From Chinchilla lanigera (lineage: Eukaryota > Chordata > Mammalia > Rodentia > Chinchillidae): a stretch of 64,000 nucleotides of DNA. Location of the stretch: positions 4,771,357 to 4,835,356 of the forward strand of contig NW_004955473.1 in NCBI RefSeq assembly GCF_000276665.1, written 5' to 3'. This document shows, in pieces, positions 1 through 10,502 of this stretch (positions are counted from its first letter, which is position 1; each line of letters starts with the position of its first letter). The notes below the pieces were generated by a model. It saw nothing but the letters and a program-made list of their open reading frames with translations. It ran no database searches and was not told the DNA's origin. The position numbers and the translations under genes were made by a program.

Positions 1-97
1 TTTTTTTTTTTGGGTTTTTTTGGTGCGGGGGTGGTAAGGATCTTGGGGCTTTGTGCATGCTAGGCATGTGCTCTACCACTGAGTTACATCCCAGCAT
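1..97 (-). repeat. ID-like SINE, degraded
   Basis: Ends ctctaccactgagttacatc, the antisense A-box end. Confidence 0.6.
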
Positions 98-156
98 GCT
101 GACAGGATCACCATTAGCATTTCCTCCTGTCCATAGTTGGCTTGGCACTTTAGCTT

Positions 157-250
157 TTGTTTTTTTTTTTTTTGTTTTGGTACTGGGAATTCAACTCAGG
201 ACCTTGCAATTGCCAGTCAGGCACTCATGCCACTGAGCTATATCCCTGGC
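157..250 (-). repeat. ID-like SINE
   Basis: T-tail, then tggtactgggaattcaactc; inserted near the MaLR LTR end. Confidence 0.85.
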
Positions 251-254
251 TACT

Positions 255-428
255 TTTGCTGTCTTCCTCTGCATTGGACTGTTGCCCCTGTGCCATGTCA
301 CCCTGCCTTGGAGCCAGCTGATCATGGACTGAAACCTCCACAAACTGAGCTAAGTAAACTTTTCCTTGCTTAATTTTGGGCATTGGGTATTTTGTCTCAG
401 TAATGAGAGAAAAGTAACCAACACAAAT
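255..428 (+). mobile_element. MaLR LTR 3' end
   Basis: Contains the family signature atggactgaaacctccacaa, then taagtaaacttttccttgct, ending with the agtaaccaacaca terminus. An ID SINE sits just upstream. Confidence 0.75.
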
Positions 429-964
429 ATGAAATATATATTTGAAAGAGAAATATAATGTGCCTTATGTTCTTACCTGAGACTGTGGCTGAGAATTACA
501 TTCTCCTGAGACTGTGGCTGATCCTTAGGTCCATACTATTCCTGACTATGCTTAGCATGCGTAATTAACAGGATATTAGTAAGAAGGAGGGAAGTGCTAA
601 AAAAAATCCACTACAGCAGGGTCATGGTGGTGTATCTCTTAATCCTAGCACTCTGGTAGTGATTGTAAGTTCTTAGCAACTTAGACCCTATCTCAAAATT
701 GTAAAATAAAAAATAAAACAGAGCTAGAGATGGGCAAGGACCCTAGATTTGATCCTCAATGCTATAAACATACACTCATGCACGCACACACTTATCAGAA
801 CAACGGCTTGAGAGCTGGCCATCCTCTTCTGCCATAGACACCCTCTGGAACCTTGGTCAAGTTAGACCAAGCTTTTGTATCTTTCTTCCTGAGAAATTAA
901 AAACAACTATTCCCACCACTCCCCATTTCACAAAGACTCCATAAAAATAAACAAATAACTGAGG

Positions 965-1150
965 GGAAGCTGTACATGCTGGCACATGCATGTAAATCCC
1001 AGCACTCTGGGAGGCTGAGGCAAGAGGATCAAAATTTCCAGGCCAGCCGGGGCACTTAGTGACTTACTGAGACCCTGTCTCAAAAAAAAAAAAAAAAAGT
1101 CTGGAGATGTAGCTCAGTTTAAAGAACCAGTACCCTCCTCCCAAAGCTTG
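965..1150 (+). repeat. B1 plus ID-like tail (B4-like)
   Basis: B1 half ends in a 17-A run, then ggagatgtagctcagtt. Confidence 0.7.
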
Positions 1151-1880
1151 AGGTAAAAATATTGAAGATTTTGTTTTGGAGGAAGGAAGTGCCAGATAAA
1201 AGGCACTCCTTAAATAGAAGATTTAGTAAAAGGAAGCCACTGGAACGTCTCTTGAGAGACCAATCATTTAAATAAATTCAGTACACATGTTTTCAGCTTT
1301 GGTTGTCTATGCATGTTCAGTGCTATGTGCCATTAGCCTTCATAAGAGTAGAAGTCCATTGATGCCATCCTAACTCCAGCATACTCTGACCTCCAGCATT
1401 AGAGCATTGCTAGATACATGCAAAAATGGTGCTGTTTTTAATGTTCCCTACTTTAGCATAAGTGTGGCTTGGGATTCAATATATCTAACGGGACAACAAC
1501 CTAAAAGCCGGTTTACTGCAGCAACTGAGGAGTCTCCCGGGAAAGAACATACAGCTTTTTAAAAATAAGGATTAATTATCTTATAAAATAAATATGGGAG
1601 ACAGTGTTTGGTTATATGAGTAGATCAAGGATGTCAGCATGGACACAATCACATCTTATAACTGTTGTCATCTCCCTCATGGCTGTAACACAGCTTCAAC
1701 ATTTCTTAGTATCACATGCAAATAGGTATACCTAGCAAAGAAAATGGATGTTGCTTTCCATATCTATGATTCATCCCCCACCCCAGGAAGGGACATGCTT
1801 TTTTCCAAAGACCTTCCACAGAATTTTCCTTCAATCCCATTGGGCAAATCTGTCACATAGCTATTCTCAACTCATTCCTT
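1150..1880. other. Intergenic, nothing recognised
   Basis: AT-rich sequence with no gene or repeat that I can identify. Confidence 0.5.
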
Positions 1881-1904
1881 GTAAGAGGGATGAAACAAAT
1901 TGTA

Positions 1905-2052
1905 GAAAAGTAACCAAGACACCCCCCAAAGCCTCATGTGTTTGGAGGATGATTGGATCATGGTGGTGGTATAGCTATCTTGCTGTTAGGAAGTGTGGCC
2001 TAGTTGGTGGTAGATCATTGGAGACATGACCTGGAAGGGTTCATTCTGGCTT
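1905..2052 (+). mobile_element. MaLR LTR fragment
   Basis: Has ccaaagcctcatgtgtttgg and ttaggaagtgtggcctagtt, stopping at gggttcattctggc, where the exon-like block begins. Very similar to the longer copy near 3.6 kb. Confidence 0.75.
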
Positions 2053-2387
2053 CGGATTGTTTCAGTGTTTTTTGCGGTAGTGGACTTGGGGTAATAGCAT
2101 TCGCTTAGTGATACATTATTCCGCGCGCTCTTGCTCACTGGTGACTTGGGGAAAGTCAGCATGCTTGCAGTGTGCTTTTTGTCTTTTTTGACCGGGTCTT
2201 TAAATGGGCCTCCTGGAAAGCCTTCCTTAACAACCTCTTGCAAAACAACTTTGTCTTCATCTGAAATATACTTCACTTGTACTTTATTTTCTGACTCTTT
2301 TTGATCAGTATCAGGAGGCACCAAACGATCTTTTCTGTTTTGCGCATCTTTTAATAGTTCTGCTTTAGTAATGCCAGGTTTTGCTGC
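2053..2387 (-). other. Unidentified exon-like coding block
   Basis: On the minus strand a pyrimidine-rich tract and cag (2390-2388) precede an open stretch of about 111 codons. It encodes a hydrophilic, Lys/Ser-rich product starting AAKPGITKAELLKDAQNRKD, with later blocks VKEGFPGGPFKDPVKKDKKH and SECYYPKS. I do not recognise the protein. There is no ATG in frame at its start, so it would need an upstream exon outside the window side scanned. At its 3' end it runs straight into a MaLR LTR (about 2052), whose antisense sequence adds some 20 codons before a stop at 1986. It could be a real exon of a minus-strand gene, a piece of a duplicated gene, or a retrocopy fragment. No A-tail is visible. 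Confidence 0.4.
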
Positions 2388-2404
2388 CTGGAATTGAAGA
2401 GACA

Positions 2405-2640
2405 AAACAATTGCTACAGTGATTTCTCCTGTGGTTCAACTTTAATAAGACAACTTCCATATGGTTTCTAGTTCCAGCCTAGTAAATTATCTTCAAAATC
2501 TATTTACTTACATAGTAGTAATATACTTGAAACAAAAATAAATGAACACATTAAGCAATATTTCCATATATATGAACCTAAATATATATATTTATATATT
2601 TCATTCACATCAATCCAGCCCAAAGAGTACCTAATTGAGG
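2405..2640. other. Intergenic, nothing recognised
   Basis: AT-rich flank of the exon-like block, which would be its intron if the block is an exon. No clear repeat identified. Confidence 0.4.
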
Positions 2641-2744
2641 TGCTTTTTTTTTTTTTTTTTGCTTCGAAGTTTCCTTTTTACTTGTTAAGAAATGCAAACT
2701 GCACACATACTTCAATTAATCCTATTTTCATCATTTACTTTGAA

Positions 2745-2873
2745 ACATTTTTTTGAGACAGGCTGTCATTGTGTAGTTCAGGCTAGCCATGGTATAGTCC
2801 AGACTGGCCTTGAACTTTCTGCCTCAGCTTCCAATGTACTGAGATTACAGGTATGCACCACCACACCCATCCC
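2745..2873 (-). repeat. B1-like SINE
   Basis: gagacaggctgtcattgtgt to the caccacaccc end. Confidence 0.8.
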
Positions 2874-2891
2874 TTGAATCTTTTATAGCAC

Positions 2892-2977
2892 TTTTTTGGG
2901 GGGATACTTGGAATCGAACTCATGACCTCAGGCTTGCCAGGCAATTGCTTATGCTGCTAAGCTATATCCCCGGCCCC
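2892..2977 (-). repeat. ID-like SINE
   Basis: Flanked by tatagcact on both sides. Confidence 0.85.
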
Positions 2978-2984
2978 TATAGCA

Positions 2985-3540
2985 CTCTTATTTATGATGA
3001 ACATGTTTTTCCGAGCTAAGAAACAATCTGAATATAGACATTTTCAGAGAAAGACAAAGTATTGGCTGACTTGGTTTTTTTGTTAAGTTTATATTTTTAC
3101 TGGTACACGCTTGCAGTACAAAAGGATTACATCCTTGTGGGAGAGATGGTACATGTATGTAGATCATTTTAATTCCTTTTACATCCCCTTACCCTCTCCA
3201 TGACTTAAATTTGTAAAAAATGATGAATAATGGCCAAAACTATGAAGGACTTTGAATAATCACTCCCTACTCTTGCATATATTTTCCAAAGAAGCTCCAA
3301 AGGGTGAAGCTTCATCTTTCCTCATCTTGCTAGGCAAATATCACTTTCTATTTTACAATGTTAAAAGCAGCTGAAGGAAAAGACACTTGTAATTAACTAA
3401 TGGACTGCTCCTGGTTCTGTACCTTTGCTGATGCCATAGTATCTATAAATTAATTTGAGTTAATAATCTTAGATCTCAATACTTGTTTGTAACACAGCAG
3501 ACCAGATTTGGAATGTCTTTTGTGCAAAACAAAATGAAAG
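2985..3540. other. Intergenic, mostly unassigned
   Basis: 3060-3220 faintly resembles rodent L1-associated sequence (tggtacatgtatgtagatcat). The remainder is not recognised. Confidence 0.35.
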
Positions 3541-3569
3541 GGAGAAGTCTGGAAGAAATGGAAACAATC

Positions 3570-3905
3570 CAGAGAAAAGTAACCAAGTCCCCCTCCAAAG
3601 CCTCATGTGTTTGGAGGGTGATTGGGTCATAGTGGTGTTGTAGCTAACTTGCTGTTAGGAAGTGTGGCCTAGTTGGAGGTAGGTGACTGAGGACATGACC
3701 CGGAAGGGTTCATTCTGACCCCAGATTCCTCCCTTCTCTCTATGCTTCATGGTTGCCATGAGTTGAGCATCTTTACCTCTGCCATCCTGTTTTGGCCTTG
3801 GAGACTACTGATCGTAGACTAAAACCATGAGCTAAAACCAACTTATCCTCCTTTAAGTTGTAGGTGTCAGGTATTATGTCCCAGGCACAAGAAAAATGCC
3901 TAAGA
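3570..3905 (+). mobile_element. MaLR solo LTR
   Basis: Near-complete LTR from agaaaagtaaccaagtcccc through ccaaagcctcatgtgtttgg, the agactaaaaccatgagc segment and the terminal ttatgtcccaggcacaag. No internal sequence beside it. Confidence 0.75.
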
Positions 3906-4274
3906 CAACCATAGTCACACCACAAAACAAAAAATAAGTATATGAAGTGATGAATATGTTAATATGTTTAAACTTAAACATTCCATAATGTATACCTGTA
4001 TAAATATATCATACTTGTCAATTAAAAATGAAAAAAGAAAACCATGGGGCCCTTGTTAATATACACTAAAAACCCTCAATGCAAGCTAAATAAATGGGTA
4101 GATAACGTGGTTTTAAGGGTTAGAAGTCTAAATTTTTTTAAGATGCTACCACAATTGATGGACAGATTAACTGCAGTCTCAATAAAAATTCCAATAGCCT
4201 TTTTTTTGTTCAGAAATGGATAAGCTAATCCTAAACTTCATAAGGAAGACAACCTAAAGAACCAAAAATTAATC

Positions 4275-4880
4275 TTAATTGATGGAGACCACTATGAAGC
4301 AGCTCTGAGCAGGATTCAAAATTAATCAGTTGCCTTTCTATGTTTACTTGTGAGTCTGTCCCAGGCATAGGCCTCTTGTCTGGTGATAGGCAGTGGACTC
4401 ATAGTAATTGAACCTCTATGAGTCACTGGTCCTGGCTGAGGCCTGTAGTGGCCTGTGAGGCAATGATGCCGCAAAGAAAAAGATAAGGCCACAGCTGAGG
4501 ACATCTGGCTCCAATCCCAGTTAACTAAATAGAGATTATAAATGCCGATGTCTCACTCCTGTGGTGAATGTCAACCTGGAGATAACATAATCTCCCAGTT
4601 AGCATAATTTACTACTTGAAGAAGTCTTTGAACTGATTCCCAAGGTCCTGCTCAGATTCCTGCCCTCTCCTTAGTAACTCCCTCCTTTGTTTGAAAACCA
4701 AATAAATACAGGCTACCCAGAGAAGTCCTTTGTCTGAGCTCCTAGAGCATCTGGATTTCTGCTAGATGGTTTTGATCTTTTTGGAGCCCTAAAATCATAC
4801 CACATGTCTCCCTTATTTAAGCCTTCACTGTCCACTTTTTTTGGAGGCTGTGGGCCTGATTAGTCTGTGATATTTAGTAA
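4275..4880 (+). mobile_element. LTR-like insertion inside the L1
   Basis: Interrupts the L1 between two adjacent ORF2 segments. It has an aataaa signal near 4702 and a following U5-like pyrimidine-rich stretch, as in an ERV solo LTR. I cannot name the family and the borders are approximate. Confidence 0.4.
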
Positions 4881-5369
4881 TTTTGGAAGATTCATACTTC
4901 CAAATTTCAAATCTTTACTAGCAAGCTATACTTGCTAGTAAATTAAGACACTGTGGTAGTGGCATAAGGATAAACATATAGATCAATGGAATAGAATAGG
5001 GAGTCCAGAGATAAATCTTCATATTTACGCTAAATAGGTTTCAACAAAGGTGCCAATACCATTCAATGGAGAAAGAATACACTTTTTAGAGAATGGGGAT
5101 ATGACAACTGGATATTCACATACCAAAGAATGAAATTGGCCCCATATATCACACTATATTGAAATATTAACTTAAAATAATCAAAGGCCTAAATATAAAA
5201 TCTAAAACTATGAAACTCTTAGAAAAATATGTAAATGTTTGTGACCTTGGATTAGGCAATAGGTTCTTAGATATGACATCCGTTATAGTTTGGATCTTAA
5301 AAGTTCACCAGCCTCTTATAATTTTCCACAGTAGTCCACACTATGCTTCCCAAATGGAGCATGTACTTT

Positions 5370-5490
5370 TTTTTTTCTTTTAAGGAATGAAAGGTTTATT
5401 TAGCTCACAGTTTGTGGAGGTTTAAGTCCATACAGAGGGGCATATAGCAGAGGGCAACTGCTCATGCAGCAGAAAACAGCAAAATCCCAG
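5370..5490 (-). mobile_element. MaLR LTR fragment
   Basis: Antisense copy of the LTR middle: aggtttatttagctcacagt, tttgtggaggttt and gcagaaaacagcaaaatccc, matching 33423-33530. Confidence 0.7.
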
Positions 5491-5559
5491 AGCATGTACT
5501 TTTATCTTTATGCTCTCTTTTTCTCTTTACTCAGCCCAAGCTCACTCTGAAAAGCCAAT

Positions 5560-5933
5560 TTTTCCCCACTCTTTACTTTTACTTTCTTAGATAAACTTGG
5601 CCATGGGGGGCGGGGGAGTCCACCAAAAACTATGTGTTAGAGGCTCACTCATCAGCATGTGCTGCGACTGGGAGGGGAGAGAACCTTTAGAATGTGGTGC
5701 CTAGTGGAAGGAAATGAGATCATTGGGGATGTGTCCTTGAAGACCCTGGTCTCTTCCTCTCTCCTCCTTTTCTTCCTGGTCACCAAAAGGTGAGGAATTT
5801 CCTGTGCCACACACTCCTGCCATGATGTGCTGCCTCACTACAGCTCCAAAGGCAACAGGACCAAACAACCATGGACTGAAACCTCTGAAACCATGAGCAA
5901 AATAAATCCGTTTTACTAATAAGTTCTTTTTTA
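5560..5933 (+). mobile_element. MaLR/MLT-type LTR
   Basis: Includes tgtgctgcctcac, accatggactgaaacctctg and aaccatgagcaaaataaat, a standard MaLR 3' LTR segment. The RPS8 retrocopy starts at its end. Confidence 0.6.
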
Positions 5934-6660
5934 TGACAATAAACACCTTTATCACATGAGCTAAGCCTGGAGGAAGGACTTATTTGCCTTTTCAGGCCTG
6001 CACGTTCCTGATAGAACCCTAGATCCTTGTCTTCTAGCTCATAGCCATCTGCTCAGCCATGATAATCCATTCTGGATGCAATGCAGGTGAGAAGCTTGCC
6101 CTCCAGAACTGCTCCTCCAGAAGACTGCTGATTTTGGCCTTTTTTTTTTCTTTCATCATACTTGTCTTGACTTTCTTTTATGGTTTTTGTTTAAAATCTC
6201 TTCTTCCTCAGGAGAAAGGCTGGCCCCTTCTTGTGGCCCAGGCCCAGTGCATAGTCGGATTTGTACCACTGTTGGTACTGTGTGATGTCAGTGAACTGTT
6301 GGTACTGTGTGATGTCAATGAACACAATGCAATTCTACACCAGGGTGTTGGTGTGGACCAGCTCATTATTGGATGCATTGTAGACAGCATCAGTGATCCT
6401 CATTGTTTCTGTACAACACTCAATGCTCCAGGAAAAGTTTGCCACATCTAGCCTCAAGGAACAGTACTTCTTATTGCCTCTTCAGACTGTATGTATGTGG
6501 CAGGGGCCAATCTTAGTGTTTGCAGCAGGAGTCCCAACTCATACTTCCACTTTTTGTAGTAAGGCTTTCTTTTGCCTTGGGTCTTGTGGCACTTGTGCCA
6601 GTTGTTATAAGAAATACACATCATTCGACACTGGCTGGAAAGAGCTCATAAATTGTTCAT
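5934..6660 (-). pseudogene. RPS8: RPS8 processed pseudogene
   Basis: Intronless, degraded copy of the 40S ribosomal protein S8 mRNA. On the minus strand the start codon is at 6621, with ISYNNWHKCHKTQGKRKPYY after it, then KKWKYELG. Frameshifts and stops follow. Recognisable later blocks include [10 protein letters not shown], the SSLLEEQF region and a C-terminus near ADGYELEDKDL. The 3' end retains the short S8 UTR with its ATAAAGG signal near 5945, then an A-rich remnant. A 27-bp tandem duplication lies at 6269-6322. It sits inside an older L1, next to an LTR. It is not translatable. Confidence 0.88.
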
Positions 6661-6763
6661 CTCAGATTTTTTTTTTATCATAGTGATAGGCAGCTAACAG
6701 CACCTAAAACACAAGTAACAGAAAAAAAATAGATAAATTGAATTTCATTAAAACCAAACATTT

Positions 6764-6860
6764 GGGGCTGGGGATTTAGCTCAGTGGCACAGCACCTGCC
6801 TGGCAAGCATGAGGTCATGAGTTTGATTCCCAGTACTGAAAACAAACAAACAAACAAAAA
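6764..6860 (+). repeat. ID-like SINE inside old L1
   Basis: Full length with (CAAA)n tail; flanks share aaaccaaacattt. Confidence 0.9.
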
Positions 6861-7302
6861 AACCAAACATTTGTGCATTAAAAGGAACTAATGAGTTAGT
6901 GAAAAGGCAAGTCCCAGGATAGGAAAAAAATATTTGTCAATCATATATCTAGAAGGGCCTAGTATCCAAAATATATAAAGAACTCTTTCAATTCAACAAT
7001 AAAAAGATAAATTGTTCAACTAGGAAGTGAGCAAAAGTTGTAGAATAACATGAGCTCTCATTCATAGACTATATAGTACAACCACTTTTGAAGACAGCAT
7101 GGGAGTTTCATAGAAAATTAAAATAGTCTTGCCATATAATTCAGCATAAATGCTCCTTGGCATTTACTCAAAGGGGTTTAAAAACCTATATCCACACAAA
7201 AATGTACACATGGATGTTTATAGAAGCTTTAATTGCTAAATCTTAAAAACAACCAAAATGTACTTCAGTAGGTGAATGAATAAATAATCTGTGGAATAGG
7301 AA

Positions 7303-7417
7303 TTTTTTGTTGTTGTTGTTGTTGTTTTTTGGTTTTTCTCCGGTGCTAGGAACTGAACTCATGACCTTGCGCTTGCCAGGCAGGCGCTTTGCCACTGAGC
7401 TAAATCCCCGGCCCCTC
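7303..7417 (-). repeat. ID-like SINE inside old L1
   Basis: Flanks share aataggaat. Confidence 0.9.
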
Positions 7418-7935
7418 AAAATAGGAATATTATTCACTACTGAAAGGAAATGAACCCATTAGGCCATGAAAGGACATGGATAAGCCTTAGACACATTTTA
7501 CTAACTGAAAGAACCCAGTGGGAAGAGGCTACATCTATAGGATTTCAACTACATGACATTCTAGAAAAGGCAAAACCATGGAGACAGTAAAGACTAGTGA
7601 TTGTCAAGAGCTAAGGGGGAGAGAGGAATATATAGGTGGAGCATAAAGGAATTTTTTAGTGAAACTATCCTGTATAATACTATAATAGTGGATATTTGTC
7701 ATTATAAATGTATTCAACTCCAGAAGATGTACATCAAAAGTGAAATCTAATGTGAAGTATGGTTTTGGGGTAATGTGTCAGTCCAGGTTCATCAAATGTG
7801 ATGAATGTACCACTTTAGTAGGGAATTTTGATAAGGGGGACATCTGTGTAATAGGTTGGAGGGTATACAGGAAATTTCCATGTCTTTGCTCAACTTCTCT
7901 ATAAACCAAATACTTCTTTAAAAACATAAGGCCTA

Positions 7936-8345
7936 TTTTTAAAATTACCAAAATATTTGGATAGAAACCCAAAGAATATGTACAATTGTGGCCAATAAGC
8001 ACATGAAAATATGGTCAACAACATTAGTCATTAGAAAATGGAAATCAAAACCACAAGGAGAGGGCTGGGCGTGGTGTTTCATGTGTGTAATCCCAGTGCT
8101 TGGGAGGCTGAAGCAGGAGGATCACTATGAGTTCAAAATCAGCCTGGGCTGCATAGTGAAACCCTGTCTTAAAAAAAAAAAAATCCAGAAGAAGGTTGTA
8201 GGATGGGTATAACCAAACAACAAAAATGGAAAAGTGCATTTCAGGTGGTGGAGAAATTGGAATCATAGTAATTCCAGAAGGAATGAGAAAATGGTATAGT
8301 CACTATGGAAAAGTTTGATACTCCATCAAAAAGTACATTTACAGA
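7936..8345 (+). mobile_element. L1 fragment split by a B1
   Basis: Has ccaataagcacatgaaaata and cattagtcattagaaaatgg from the end of ORF2; resumes after the B1 at 8184 with ggtggtggagaaattggaat. Confidence 0.65.
8064..8183 (+). repeat. B1-like SINE, single central module
   Basis: Interrupts an L1 fragment; 13-A tail. Confidence 0.85.
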
Positions 8346-8429
8346 ATCGTGTAAAACATGAGCATACATGGCCAGTTAAGAGAACCAAGAGTGGTTTTCT
8401 AGATGCATAGGGAAGAGTTTTAGGAATAG

Positions 8430-8582
8430 TCATGAGCCAGATGTGGTGGCACTTGCCTGTAACCCCAGAATTTGGGACACTGAGGCAGGAGGATTGCTGA
8501 GTTTGAGAACAGCATGAGATACATAATTCAAGGCTAGCCTGAACTATAAAGCAAAATCCCTTCTCAAAAAAAAAAAAGAAAG
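8430..8582 (+). repeat. B1-like SINE
   Basis: ccagatgtggtggcacttgc to A-tail. Confidence 0.8.
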
Positions 8583-8594
8583 AAAGAAAAATGG

Positions 8595-8688
8595 AGGGCT
8601 GAGGATATAGCTCAGCAGCACAAGCGCCTGCCTGGCAAGCACAAGGTCCTGAGTTCAATCTCCGGTACCAAAAAACAAACAAACAAAA
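8595..8688 (+). repeat. ID-like SINE
   Basis: Flanked by aaaaatgga. Confidence 0.9.
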
Positions 8689-8918
8689 AATGGAATAGTC
8701 CAAACATCCAATTTCCCGTGTGCTAATTCCACTGTCACTAGACAGCCTTTTCATTATGATTTGGCTTCTTATGTAGACTGCAGATTCTTTCTTTCTCCTT
8801 CCTTCCTTCTTTCCTTCCTTTTTGTTTGTTTGTTTTATTTTGTTTGACAGAAAATTTGTTACCCAGAATTTTCTGCTCTTTCTCACAGTTATATTTTTCA
8901 AACGAAAATTTGATTGGA

Positions 8919-8960
8919 GTGTTCCCTTCAGCAGCACATATACTAAAAATTAGATTGGTA
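8919..8960 (+). pseudogene. U6 snRNA 5' fragment
   Basis: About 42 nt matching the 5' end of U6 snRNA, including the core cttcagcagcacatatacta (U6 has cttcggcagcacatatacta), with several substitutions. It breaks off before the ACAGAGA region, where an ID SINE follows. A truncated retrotransposed snRNA remnant, not functional. Confidence 0.75.
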
Positions 8961-8965
8961 TTTTA

Positions 8966-9039
8966 GGGCCGGGGAGAAAGCTCAGCGGCATAAGCGCCTG
9001 CCTGGCAAGTGCAAAGTCCTGAGTTCAATTCCCGGTACC

Positions 9040-9066
<27 letters not shown>
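8966..9066 (+). repeat. ID-like SINE
   Basis: Long A-tail; flanks tggtattttag and tggcattttag. Confidence 0.9.
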
Positions 9067-9070
<4 letters not shown>

Positions 9071-9149
9071 GCATTTTAGTGTTATAAGTGTTTTCTGATC
9101 ATTTTGCTGAGACAAATTAACCCTCTGCCTTCTTAATTTTAGGTCAGAT

Positions 9150-9800
9150 ATGTAGGCTTATAACCCTATTACTCACCAAGAGCATTTGCGAGAAATTTTA
9201 GGATGAGCGGCACGCAAACAGGTTTGAGCTGGCTAGAGACAGGCGGTGGAAGTTTTGAGCCTTTATAAAGTCTCGCGGGTGTGGCTGGACATTAGTTAGT
9301 TTGAAATTTCTGCCGATGCTGAAGGAAATGGCCAGCAGGTTGCAGAGTTGCCAAATATCACTGAAAGAAATGGCCAGAGGATCAGATAGCTGCCATTTTT
9401 ATGAGCCAGAGACAGAAACACGTGTCTGCTGATTTGTTAGTTTAAATTCTCACGGAATTTAAATCGCGCAAAGGAAACGGCAAGTCTGCTTTCTTATCAG
9501 CCTGTCTAATTTTGAGATGATCACCTTTCCATGTTATTTTGATTTTTATCTGTCTTTTTCAGTGCAGCTTATTGTTAGGGCTCGAAGCAGATGGCCTCAT
9601 AGATGTGAAATAAGAATCTAGTTCAAATAGGAAGCATTAGTAGAGTTCACTGACTGGACTTGTGTATCTGTCATAGAACAAGCCACACTATGAAGTCTGA
9701 GTGGCTCGTGAGAACTGATCCCCTGATGGTATAGACCTCATGAGAAAACTAGAAGAGGAAACATTCTTTACAGAAACAAAATGTTGAGAAAACGTTTGTG
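9150..9800. other. Unassigned single-copy block with TATA-like box
   Basis: Sequence between an ID SINE and a B4-like SINE, without resemblance to the repeat families around it. It has CpGs unusual for the flanks (tctcgcgggtg near 9270), a TTTATAAAG box near 9264, and a 42-bp imperfect direct repeat (about 9316-9357 and 9358-9399) sharing gaaatggccag. No long open frame. Possibly a fossil promoter or non-coding RNA gene; nothing here proves either. Confidence 0.3.
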
Positions 9801-9844
9801 AAAAACAGCATTTTGGCAAGTGGTTTTTTCTGTTTCCTTTTTCT

Positions 9845-10008
9845 TTTCCTTTTTACCACTGTGCTACATCCCCAGCCTTTTATTTTTGATTATGAAACAG
9901 AGTCTTGCTAAATTGCTGAATGGCCCAGGTAGACTTGAATTTTAAATCCTCCTGCCTCAGCCTCCCAGAGTGTTGGGGTTACAGATGTGTGCCACCACAC
10001 CAGGCTCA
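9845..10008 (-). repeat. B4-like SINE
   Basis: Short ID end (cactgtgctacatccccagc) plus old B1. Confidence 0.65.
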
Positions 10009-10049
10009 GTATTGTCCTGTATGTTAAAATTTGAGGACTCCTTTATATT

Positions 10050-10290
10050 TTTCAATTTTTTCTTTACATTTTATTTGTTTAAATATTGGATTTGGTCCCC
10101 TCTTGTATAAGGTTGTACCGTTTTCCGTGTTTGCAGCAGAAAAATGGGGAAATGGGTGGTGCTGTTGAGCAAGTATAGGGACTGTAGACAGTACAGTGGC
10201 TGCCAGGGAACTGCTTTTGACTTTTATACCACATTTTTGAGTGATGACTGTCCCTGTGTACTTGTATAAATATTGTGCTGGTCACCAATT
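10050..10290. other. Single-copy segment resembling mRNA 3' UTR
   Basis: Unique sequence ahead of an ID SINE, lacking SINE or L1 hallmarks. It could be a retroposed 3' UTR fragment, but I cannot name a source. Confidence 0.2.
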
Positions 10291-10294
10291 TGCT

Positions 10295-10381
10295 ATTTTT
10301 TTTTTTTGGTACCGGGAATCGAACTCAGGACTTCGCCCTTGCCAGGCAGGTGCTGTGGTGCTGAGCTATATCCCCCGCCCT
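10295..10381 (-). repeat. ID-like SINE
   Basis: T-run then ggtaccgggaatcgaactca. Confidence 0.9.
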
Positions 10382-10502
10382 TACTGTTATTTTGCATTTG
10401 GAGAGGAGAAAAATCACATGGAAGGCTCACGCAAGCGATTACAACACTTAGTAGTTTCCTATCTGGCTTTACGTGAAGTTTGTTTTGTTTTTTTGTTTGT
10501 TT

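Larger units (their letters stand above)
4100..7935 (+). mobile_element. Old L1, ORF2 3' part and 3' UTR, heavily interrupted
   Basis: Pieces in consensus order: 4100-4270 and 4885-5285 (ORF2 C-terminal half; gatcaatggaatagaatagg is diagnostic), then 6680-6763, 6873-7302 and 7418-7935 (end of ORF2 and 3' UTR with gaaaggacatggataagcct). The breaks are filled by an LTR (about 4325-4855), LTR pieces and the RPS8 retrocopy (5286-6679), and two ID SINEs. Multiple stops; inactive. Confidence 0.8.

Noticed and set aside
6764..9066. ID copies as functional tRNA genes
   Set aside because: They keep A- and B-box-like motifs but end in CCGGTACC plus A-tails, lack a full cloverleaf and are flanked by target duplications, so they are SINEs.
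8919..9066. U6-ID chimeric retrotranscript
   Set aside because: The short duplication frames only the ID, so the two pieces probably arrived separately.
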